A stretch of DNA of 12,480 nt, from the NCBI GenBank assembly GCA_010029175.1, contig RGNC01000050.1, forward strand, positions 1 through 12,480, in the 5' to 3' direction. The translations under genes and the position numbers were made by a program. Shown here piece by piece: positions 7,160 through 12,480 of this stretch (positions are counted from its first letter, which is position 1; each line of letters starts with the position of its first letter). Below the pieces are notes generated by a model. The model had not been told where the DNA came from, did no database searches, and saw nothing but the letters and a program-made list of their open reading frames with translations. Source of the DNA: Synechococcaceae bacterium WB8_1B_136 (GTDB lineage: Bacteria; Cyanobacteriota; Cyanobacteriia; PCC-6307; Cyanobiaceae).

Positions 7160-9469
7160 ATGTCCCGACCGGGGGCCCCTTGGTTGCAGGTCTGGCTGGA
7201 GGCCGGCCGCGAGGGGCAGGTGTTCACCTACGCCAATCCCGAGCGGCTGCAGATCGGCTGCGGTGATCTGGTGCGGCTGCGGCTGCGGGGCCGTCGCCAT
7301 GTGGGGCTGGTGGTGGAGGAGCTGCATCAGCTGCCGGACGGTCTGCCGGCCGCATCGCTGGTGGCCGTGGAGGAGTTGCACCAACGGGCTGCGGTGGACC
7401 CCGGCTGGCAGACGTTGATCCGGGCCGTGGCCGCCCATTGCCACACCAGCCCATTCCGCACCCTCAAGGCCGCCCTGCCGCCAGGGTGGCTGGGGCAGCG
7501 GGCCGGGCGGGCGGCGGCTCAGCCGCGGCGGCGGGTGCTGGTGCAGCGGCTGCCGGGGCCGACAGCGGGCCCGCTGAGCGAGCGACAACGGCAGGCCCTG
7601 GCGGCACTGGAGCAGCGGGGGGGCTCGGCCTGGCTGGCGGAACTCACCCGGGCGGCAGGGGTGAGCCGGGCCGTGGTGGAAACGATGGAACGCCATGGCC
7701 TGGTGCGCCGGATGCGCCTCAGCGACACCGAAGCGGCCGCACTGCCGAGGCCGACCCTCCGGGCCGGGCAGCAGGAGCTCCTGGAGGCTCCCCAGGCCCT
7801 CACCCCCGACCAGGCCCGAGCCCTGGCGGCCATCGAGGCCGCTCCTGCGGGCCAGAACCTGCTGCTCTGGGGGGTGACCGGCGCGGGGAAGACGGAGGTG
7901 TATCTGCAGGCGGCCGCCGCCGCGCTGGCGGCGGGCCGGAGCGTGTTGCTGCTCACACCGGAAATCGGGCTGATCCCGCAGCTGCTCGACCGCTGCCGCC
8001 GCCGCTTCGGGGCACAGGTGCTGGAGTACCACTCCGGCTGCAGCGAGGGCCAGCGCATCGGCTGCTGGCGCCGCTGCCTGGAGACCGGCCAGGCCAGCAG
8101 CCAGGGCGATGGCGATGGCGCTTGCGATTTCGATGGCGGATCTGAGCCGGTGCTGGTGGTGGGCACCCGCTCGGCGATCTTCCTGCCCCTGGCTGGCCTG
8201 GGGCTGATCGTGCTCGATGAGGAGCACGACAGTTCCTACAAGCAGGACAGCCCGATGCCCTGCTACCACGCCCGTGATGTGGCCCGGCTGCGGGCCGCCA
8301 GCAGCGGGGCCCGACTGGTGCTGGGCAGCGCAACGCCATCCCTGGAGACATGGCTGGCGTGCCAGGGGAGTGATCCCAGCTGCCAACTGCTGCGCCTGCC
8401 CCAGCGGATCGGCAGGCGGCCTCTGCCGCCGGTGCGGGTGGTGGACATGCGCGCCGAACTGCTGGAGGGCCATCGACGCCTGCTGAGCCGGCCATTGATG
8501 GAGCGTCTGGCGGCCCTGCCGCAGCGGGGCGAACAGGCGGTGGTGCTGGTGCCGCGCCGGGGCTACAGCAGTTTTCTCAGCTGCCGCAGCTGTGGTGAGG
8601 TGGTGCAGTGCCCCCATTGCGACGTGGCCCTCACGGTGCACCGGCAGCGGGGCGGGCGGGAATGGCTGCGCTGCCACTGGTGCGACCACCGCGAGGAGAT
8701 CGGCGAGCGCTGCGGAGCCTGTGGGTCCACCGCCTTCAAGCCCTTCGGTGCCGGCACCCAGCGGGTGATGGAGCAGCTGGAGGCTGAGCTGGAGGGGCTG
8801 CGGCTGCTGCGGTTCGACCGCGACACCACCCGCGGCCGCGACGGCCACCGGCGGCTGCTGGAGCAGTTCGCCGCCGGCGAGGCCGACGTGCTGGTGGGCA
8901 CCCAGATGCTCGCCAAGGGCATGGATCTGCCGCAGGTGACCCTGGCGGCGGTGCTGGCGGCCGATGGCCTGCTGCACCGCCCCGACCTGCGGGCCGGCGA
9001 GGAGTGCCTGCAGTTGCTGCTGCAACTGGCGGGACGGGCCGGCCGGGGCGACCGCCCCGGAGAGGTGCTGGTGCAGACCTACAGCCCAGACCACCCGGTG
9101 ATCCGCCACCTGGTGGATGGTCGCTATGAGGCGTTCCTGGCCGAGGAGCTGGCGCTGCGGCGCTCGGCCGCGCTGGTGCCCTTCAGCCGCGCCTGCCTGC
9201 TGCGGCTGGCGGGGGGCTCCGCCGTGGCCACCGCCACCGCCGCCGCCGCCCTGGCCGAGCAGCTGCGGCCACTCGCGGCCGCTGCTGGCTGGCTGATCAT
9301 CGGTCCGGCCCCGGCCCCCGTGGCCCGGGTGGCGGGCCGCAGCCGCTGGCAGCTGCTCCTGCATGGCCCCGGGGGCGCCGCACTGCCCCTGCCCCCCGAA
9401 GCGGAGCTGCGCGCGGGCCTGCCGCGGGATGTGAGCCTGGCCATCGACCCCGATCCGCTGGAGCTCTAG
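7160..9469 (+). CDS. priA: Primosomal protein N' (replication restart helicase PriA)
   Basis: PriA recognises stalled or repaired forks, unwinds DNA 3' to 5', and starts reloading of the replicative helicase. The 769-residue product has the N-terminal 3'-end-binding domain (WLEAGREGQVFTY near residue 12), Walker A GVTGAGKTEV (about 237-246), VVGTRSA, the Walker B box DEEHD (about 353), GSATPS, a zinc domain with four CxxC pairs (CRSC, CPHC, CHWC, CGAC, about 474-525), GTQMLAKGMDLP, and the motif VI segment LAGRAGRGDR near 621. All catalytic motifs are present. A glycine/aspartate-rich insertion of about 20 residues (near 308-330) precedes VVGTRSA. ATG at 7160 is chosen because the conserved part starts soon after; GTG at 7130 would add 10 residues, and neither has a clear ribosome site. 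Its stop codon overlaps that of the convergent DUF3153 gene. Confidence 0.96.
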   Translation: MSRPGAPWLQVWLEAGREGQVFTYANPERLQIGCGDLVRLRLRGRRHVGLVVEELHQLPDGLPAASLVAVEELHQRAAVDPGWQTLIRAVAAHCHTSPFRTLKAALPPGWLGQRAGRAAAQPRRRVLVQRLPGPTAGPLSERQRQALAALEQRGGSAWLAELTRAAGVSRAVVETMERHGLVRRMRLSDTEAAALPRPTLRAGQQELLEAPQALTPDQARALAAIEAAPAGQNLLLWGVTGAGKTEVYLQAAAAALAAGRSVLLLTPEIGLIPQLLDRCRRRFGAQVLEYHSGCSEGQRIGCWRRCLETGQASSQGDGDGACDFDGGSEPVLVVGTRSAIFLPLAGLGLIVLDEEHDSSYKQDSPMPCYHARDVARLRAASSGARLVLGSATPSLETWLACQGSDPSCQLLRLPQRIGRRPLPPVRVVDMRAELLEGHRRLLSRPLMERLAALPQRGEQAVVLVPRRGYSSFLSCRSCGEVVQCPHCDVALTVHRQRGGREWLRCHWCDHREEIGERCGACGSTAFKPFGAGTQRVMEQLEAELEGLRLLRFDRDTTRGRDGHRRLLEQFAAGEADVLVGTQMLAKGMDLPQVTLAAVLAADGLLHRPDLRAGEECLQLLLQLAGRAGRGDRPGEVLVQTYSPDHPVIRHLVDGRYEAFLAEELALRRSAALVPFSRACLLRLAGGSAVATATAAAALAEQLRPLAAAAGWLIIGPAPAPVARVAGRSRWQLLLHGPGGAALPLPPEAELRAGLPRDVSLAIDPDPLEL

Positions 9470-10614
9470 GACGGCAGCTCCGGCAGCCCGAACCCGGCCA
9501 GGAGCCGCAGCCGCTGCAACACCAGCACCAGCGCCAGCAGTGCGGCGATGGCCAGGCTGCCGAGCCCCAGGCGACTCCAGCGCCAACTGCTGGCCTCCAG
9601 GCGATTCACGGCCCCGGGCTGCAGGTCCCAGTGCAGCCGCTGGCCCTCGGCGGCACGCCCATGGGCCGATGGCACAACCACCACCGGCAGGGGTTCCGCC
9701 AGGTGCACGGCCCTGCGATGGAAGGGTTCCAGGCTGAGGCCCAACGCCAGACCCGGCAGATCCTGGACTGCGCGCAGGTCGATGGCGAGCCGCAGGTCTT
9801 GGCGCACCCCCACCAGCCAGTTGCGCTCCCTCAGATCGAGCTGGGGCGCCGGCAGATCCAGGGCCGCCAACCGCGCGGCCTCCTCCATGGTCTGGCTCAA
9901 CAGGGCCAGGGCCTCGGCGGCGGGCAGCACCGGCGCCGTGAGGGTCTGGCGGCCATGGTCCTGGCGGATCTTGAAGGGGGTCTCCCGCAGGGCCGTGGCC
10001 AGCTGCCGCTGCCAGGGCAGGGGCTGATCGGTGGCCGAGCGGCTGATCTGGCCAACTTGGATCCGGCCAGGGGCGGTGAACCGAAGGCTGGTGTCGAGCT
10101 GAACGCAGCCCCCCAGCAGCGCGGTGAGGGCCAGCAGCGCCACGGCCACCAGGGCAAAGCCCCAGGGGGCGCGGGTGGGGCCGGTGGGCGGCGGCGGTGG
10201 TGCCGAGGGCTGCTGGCGCCGGCGGCGACGGGCCATGGCCTTGAAGTCGCCCTCCAGGCTTTGCATCTCCCCCAGGCTGGGTAGGGTCATCGACCACTCC
10301 CGCGGACGCTCCAGCGCTGGAGCCTCCAGCACCTCCTGCAGATCCTTGGCCTGGGCCCGCAGGGTGGCGTCGCGGCACACCCGCAGGCTGCGGCAGGTGC
10401 TGGCGGCAGCGGCGCTGTCGCCCTGGCCCATCTGGGCGGTGGCCATCAGCAGACGCACGCTGCCGCCGAAGGGGCTGGAGGCGCCATGGGCTTCGGCCAG
10501 GGGTTGCAGCAACCGCAGGCACAGGCCGTAGTCGCCCCGCTCCAGGGCCTGGCGCGCGGGCTCCAGCAGCCCGTCAGGCCCAGGCTGGTCGGCTGCGGCT
10601 TGTTGATCCGCCAC
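9466..10614 (-). CDS. DUF3153 family protein with helical N-terminal extension and internal lipobox
   Basis: A 382-residue protein of unknown function in three parts. Residues 1 to about 125 are soluble and helical, with TPR-like segments (EPARQALERGDYGLCLRLLQ and MATAQMGQGDSAAAASTCRS). Residues 126-148 are a basic, proline-rich linker (RRRRR then PPPPP). A hydrophobic helix (151-170) ends in LLGGC followed by VQLDTSLRF, exactly like the lipobox and first strand of a DUF3153 lipoprotein; the DUF3153 domain fills about 170-340. A last membrane helix (351-367) and a short basic tail follow. I recall DUF3153 as cyanobacterial and plastid-lineage, often as shorter lipoproteins. The start is GTG at 10614, 3 bases after the argB stop, with no strong ribosome site, which suggests coupling to argB. 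Its stop overlaps the priA stop. Whether the internal cysteine is processed is unknown. Confidence 0.85.
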   Translation of the reverse strand: MADQQAAADQPGPDGLLEPARQALERGDYGLCLRLLQPLAEAHGASSPFGGSVRLLMATAQMGQGDSAAAASTCRSLRVCRDATLRAQAKDLQEVLEAPALERPREWSMTLPSLGEMQSLEGDFKAMARRRRRQQPSAPPPPPTGPTRAPWGFALVAVALLALTALLGGCVQLDTSLRFTAPGRIQVGQISRSATDQPLPWQRQLATALRETPFKIRQDHGRQTLTAPVLPAAEALALLSQTMEEAARLAALDLPAPQLDLRERNWLVGVRQDLRLAIDLRAVQDLPGLALGLSLEPFHRRAVHLAEPLPVVVVPSAHGRAAEGQRLHWDLQPGAVNRLEASSWRWSRLGLGSLAIAALLALVLVLQRLRLLAGFGLPELPS

Positions 10615-10617
10615 GGC

Positions 10618-11514
10618 TCAGGGGGTGGCGAGGCTTGAACGGCCCACCACCATCGTGCCGATGCCGGCGTCGGTGAACACCTCTAGCAGCAGGGCATGGG
10701 GTGTGCGGCCATCCACGATGTGGGCCGCAGCCACCCCCTGGGCCAGGGCTCGGATGCAACACTCGGTTTTCGGCGTCATGCCGCCGGCCACCACGCCAGT
10801 GGCAATCAGCTCGCGGGCACCGGAGAGGCTCACCTGGCGGATCAGGCTGTCGGGATCGTCACGGTCGCGCAGGATGCCCGGTGTGTCGGTGAGCAAGATC
10901 AACTTCTCGGCCTGAATCGCGGCCGCCAGTTCCCCGGCCACGGTGTCGGCGTTGATGTTGTGGGCCTGCCCCTCGGCATTGGCCGCCACGCTGGAGATCA
11001 CCGGGATGTAGCCGGCATCGAGCAGGGGGAACAGCACCGAAGGGTCCACCGCGGCCACATCGCCCACCAGGCCGTTGGAGCCATCGCCGTAGGTGCGGGC
11101 CCGCACCAGGGCCCCATCACTGCCGCTGAGGCCCACGGCCCGGGCACCGAGGCGGTTGAGCCCATTCACGATCTGCTTGTTCACCCGCCCCACCAGCACC
11201 ATCTCCACCACATCCATGGTTTCGGGGGTGGTGACCCGCAGCCCATGGCGGAACTGGGGCTCGATGTTGAGGCGGGCGAGCCAGTCGTTGATCTCAGGCC
11301 CGCCGCCATGCACCACCACCGGCTGCACCCCCACCGAGGCCAGCAGCACCAGATCGCGATACACGGCATCGCGCAGGTCGGCGCGCACCATGGCCGCCCC
11401 GCCGTACTTCACCACCACCCGGCGGCCTGCAAAGCGCTGGATGTAGGGCAGGGCCTCGCTCAGAACGGAAACCCGCAGGCTGTCGCCGTGGCTGAAGACA
11501 GGATCGGTGCTCAA
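10618..11514 (-). CDS. argB: Acetylglutamate kinase
   Basis: This cytosolic kinase phosphorylates N-acetyl-L-glutamate, the controlling step of arginine synthesis. The 298 residues include the substrate-binding VVVKYGGAAM (33-42), VVVHGGGPEIN (66-76), GLRVT (91-95), AGYIPVISSVAAN (167-179), INADTVAGELA (187-197), ILLTDTPGIL (206-215) and the nucleotide-site ATGVVAGGMTPK (238-249). The N-terminal helix VLSEALPYIQRFAGR is the extension typical of arginine-inhibited hexameric enzymes, which in cyanobacteria are activated by the PII signalling protein; regulation here is inferred from the family. The start is TTG at 11514, since no ATG or GTG occurs nearby in frame. No ribosome-binding purine tract is present; a pyrimidine-rich tract precedes it. 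DUF2854 lies 83 bases upstream and the DUF3153 gene 3 bases downstream. Confidence 0.96.
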   Translation of the reverse strand: MSTDPVFSHGDSLRVSVLSEALPYIQRFAGRRVVVKYGGAAMVRADLRDAVYRDLVLLASVGVQPVVVHGGGPEINDWLARLNIEPQFRHGLRVTTPETMDVVEMVLVGRVNKQIVNGLNRLGARAVGLSGSDGALVRARTYGDGSNGLVGDVAAVDPSVLFPLLDAGYIPVISSVAANAEGQAHNINADTVAGELAAAIQAEKLILLTDTPGILRDRDDPDSLIRQVSLSGARELIATGVVAGGMTPKTECCIRALAQGVAAAHIVDGRTPHALLLEVFTDAGIGTMVVGRSSLATP

Positions 11515-11553
11515 GGGGGGCAGGTAGGGAAAGAGGGGTCGAAGGGAACGGAG
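11515..11553 (-). promoter_or_regulatory. Pyrimidine-rich leader of argB without a Shine-Dalgarno sequence
   Basis: Read on the minus strand, the 39 bases before the TTG start are almost all C and T, with about five purines, and end in six C residues directly ahead of the start codon. Nothing here can pair with the anti-Shine-Dalgarno end of 16S rRNA. Translation would have to rely on another mode, for example ribosomal protein S1 binding or coupling from DUF2854; this is inference. Confidence 0.35.
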
Positions 11554-11597
11554 CGCAGCCCGGTGCAGGGCCCAGCTGCTGGCTCCAGGCTGACGGC

Positions 11598-12140
11598 CTA
11601 GGCGCCCTTGGGCAAGAGCTCCAGCAGCACCTCGCCGGGGGCGGGCTGACTGAGGCGGGCCTCCAGCCCCTTCTCGAAGAAGCGGGCCAGGCGATCCTGC
11701 TTCTCCTGCCAGCGGCCGTAGCCCACCCCTTCAGCACGAAAGCGCAGGGCCACCCCGTAGCCGCCGTTCTCGGCCAACTCGCCGATGCTGATCAACTGGG
11801 GAGGCGCATCCTCATCCCAGAGCTTGAGGGCCTCCAGCGAGCTCTCCAGGTGGGCCTTCTGGCCATAGCGCCAGCGGGTCACGTCCTTCACCAGCTTGCG
11901 CAGGGTCTGGCTGGCGGGAGCGGTGCGCAGGGCTTCAGCGCCCGCGGCCGGCGGCAGCAGTTCCGCCGGGGGCAGCTCCGACGACTTCAACGCCAGCCCC
12001 CCCAACAGGATCGGGATGCCGTAGAAGATCGTGGGCAGGCTGAGGTTGGGATTGCCGGTGGCGTACCCGATCCAGCCGATCACCGACAGGGAGGCACCGG
12101 CGAAGGTGACTAGGCTGCCGGGGGAAGCGATTGCAAGCAT
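11598..12140 (-). CDS. DUF2854 family membrane protein
   Basis: A 180-residue protein of a family shared by cyanobacteria and chloroplasts, function unknown. Two hydrophobic helices lie at the N-terminus (about 9-26, with LVTFAGASLSVIGWIGYATG, and about 36-52, with FYGIPILLGGLALKSSE). A soluble domain follows, with LVKDVTRWRYGQKAHLESSL, a GGYGVALRF strand, and YGRWQEKQDRLARFFEKGLE, all family-like. The rest should face the cytoplasm or stroma side, which is not settled by sequence. ATG at 12140 is chosen because MLAIASPGSLVTFAG matches how I recall the family starting. An open frame extends 28 codons further, to 12224, but reads through the coding sequence of the divergent small gene. The ATG shares the palindrome CATG with the start of that gene. 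argB follows 83 bases downstream and may be co-transcribed. Confidence 0.85.
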   Translation of the reverse strand: MLAIASPGSLVTFAGASLSVIGWIGYATGNPNLSLPTIFYGIPILLGGLALKSSELPPAELLPPAAGAEALRTAPASQTLRKLVKDVTRWRYGQKAHLESSLEALKLWDEDAPPQLISIGELAENGGYGVALRFRAEGVGYGRWQEKQDRLARFFEKGLEARLSQPAPGEVLLELLPKGA

Positions 12141-12378
12141 GGCCCCATCTTCGGTTAACGGGGCGCCGGAACGTGAACCGGCAGCGCCGAGCAGCGAGCC
12201 GCTGAACAACGAGCCGCTGAACAACCAGGACCTGCTGCGGCAGCTGGGCGACGACCGCCGCTGGCTGCTGCAGCAACTGGATGGTGGCCAGTGGCCGGAA
12301 CTGCGGCTCGACCTGGCAGCTCTGGAGCGGGAGCTGGGTCAGCTGCTGGAGCAGGCCAGCGAAGCGTTGAAACCCTGA
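12139..12378 (+). CDS. Small uncharacterised protein, possible coiled coil
   Basis: A 79-codon gene whose product I do not recognise by name. The first 28 residues are low complexity, rich in Pro, Ser, Glu and Asn, and contain an exact doubling of EPLNN. The rest is a compact helical piece: DLLRQLGDDRRWLLQQLDGG, then WPELRLDLAALERELGQLLE, leucine-spaced as in a short amphipathic or coiled-coil helix pair. Third-position G+C is about 80% and the leucine codons are nearly all CTG, supporting real coding. ATG at 12139 is the only ATG, GTG or TTG before the final codons; an open frame extends upstream to GTG 12031 but would lie antisense inside DUF2854. There is no signal peptide or membrane segment. 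It diverges from DUF2854 with overlapping start codons and converges on ssb. The conserved-looking WLLQQL and WPELRLDL segments suggest a picocyanobacterial family, which I cannot confirm. Confidence 0.6.
   Translation: MAPSSVNGAPEREPAAPSSEPLNNEPLNNQDLLRQLGDDRRWLLQQLDGGQWPELRLDLAALERELGQLLEQASEALKP
12196..12225 (+). repeat. Perfect 15-bp tandem duplication inside the small gene
   Basis: GAGCCGCTGAACAAC occurs at 12196-12210 and again at 12211-12225 with no mismatch. The unit is in frame and doubles EPLNN in the disordered-looking N-terminus of the small plus-strand protein. It lies upstream of the chosen DUF2854 start on the other strand. Slipped-strand duplication is the simplest origin. 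Confidence 0.95.
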
Positions 12379-12382
12379 GCTC

Positions 12383-12413
12383 CAGCCCTGCTCAGAATCA
12401 GCCCTGCTCAGAA
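12383..12413. repeat. 15-bp direct repeat (period 16) at the ssb 3' end
   Basis: CAGCCCTGCTCAGAA is present at 12383-12397 and 12399-12413, separated by one T. The right copy contains the last codon and stop of ssb; the left copy is in the 29-base gap between the small gene and ssb. CTGAGC at 12375-12380 can pair with GCTCAG at 12390-12395, or with the second copy at 12406-12411, so alternative 6-base-pair hairpins spanning the converging gene ends are possible. No T-run follows, so a standard terminator is not claimed. Confidence 0.9.
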
Positions 12414-12480
12414 GGGGATGTCGTCGTCGCCCTCCGGCAGATCCGGCACCAGCGGTGAGGTATTCCAGGTGGGCGGCTCG
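12408..12480 (-). CDS. ssb: Single-stranded DNA-binding protein, C-terminal end (partial)
   Basis: Only the last 23 codons are present. They end in the acidic tip EGDDDIPF before a TGA stop, preceded by a Pro-rich linker-like stretch (EPPTWNTSPLVPDLP). The DDDIPF tip is the hallmark of bacterial SSB proteins, which coat single-stranded DNA and use this tail to recruit partners such as PriA, RecQ and exonuclease I. PriA is encoded about 3 kb away in this window; functional linkage follows from general knowledge of these proteins, not from a shared operon. The DNA-binding fold lies outside the window, so paralog type and length cannot be judged. Confidence 0.85.
   Translation of the reverse strand, partial: EPPTWNTSPLVPDLPEGDDDIPF

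Noticed and set aside
8104..8142. A possible calcium-binding EF-hand-like loop (DGDGACDFDG) in PriA
   Set aside because: The spacing does not fit the 12-residue EF-hand pattern and flanking helices are lacking; it is better described as a Gly/Asp-rich loop.
7112..10522. A 1136-codon open frame on the minus strand, antisense to priA and running through the DUF3153 gene
   Set aside because: It is a by-product of high G+C, which depletes stop codons. Its protein is low complexity (Gln, Gly, Ala, Pro, His), has no recognisable domain, and the opposite strand encodes a full PriA.
12141..12224. A 28-codon N-terminal extension of DUF2854, starting at 12224
   Set aside because: The extension (FSGSLFSGSL and onward) is only the complement of the duplicated segment in the small plus-strand gene, and the family-like sequence begins at the ATG at 12140.

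Overview
The window is about two-thirds G+C, densely packed and clearly cyanobacterial. It holds a cyanobacterial-type group 1 sigma factor, the cyanobacterial families DUF1824, DUF2854 and DUF3153, and an argB of the PII-regulated type. With a G+C-rich third codon position and only two copies of the HIP1 octamer GCGATCGC (615-622 and 3243-3250), the best guess is a high-GC picocyanobacterium of the Cyanobium/Synechococcus group. That placement is inference from composition and gene content, not a database match.

Layout. From 6763 down to 1 there are seven genes on the minus strand. In transcription order they are rpoD (primary sigma factor), a GT2 glycosyltransferase with a GtrA membrane domain, an ArnT/PMT-like membrane glycosyltransferase, a PAP2 lipid phosphatase, a DUF1824 protein, hemC, and the start of a probable ClC chloride channel that leaves the window. 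The spacings are 62, 10, -4, 9, 120 and -26 bases, so much of the run could be one transcript. hemC is the gene most likely to have its own leader. The three middle genes read as one job: make a polyprenyl-phosphate sugar, transfer the sugar outside the membrane, and clean up the lipid carrier.

An almost 400-base gene-free stretch (6764-7159) separates rpoD from priA. It carries a plausible sigma-70 promoter reading towards rpoD, which would give a leader of about 340 bases. priA (plus strand) encodes the replication-restart helicase. It meets a minus-strand DUF3153 protein tail to tail, the two stop codons sharing CTAG. The DUF3153 gene lies 3 bases after argB (N-acetylglutamate kinase), which itself follows a DUF2854 membrane protein gene by 83 bases.

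At the right end a small plus-strand gene of 79 codons starts head to head with DUF2854, the two ATG codons sharing CATG. It is followed by the last 23 codons of a minus-strand ssb gene with the classic DDDIPF tail. Two short perfect tandem duplications flank or lie in the small gene.

Most genes are housekeeping. The parts worth a second look are the glycosyltransfer/carrier cassette downstream of rpoD, a PAP2 enzyme without the usual third-motif arginine, the histone H1-like tail on the sigma factor, the lipobox buried in the middle of the DUF3153 protein, and the zero-gap gene junctions. I saw no CRISPR array, transposon, tRNA, rRNA or phage gene.
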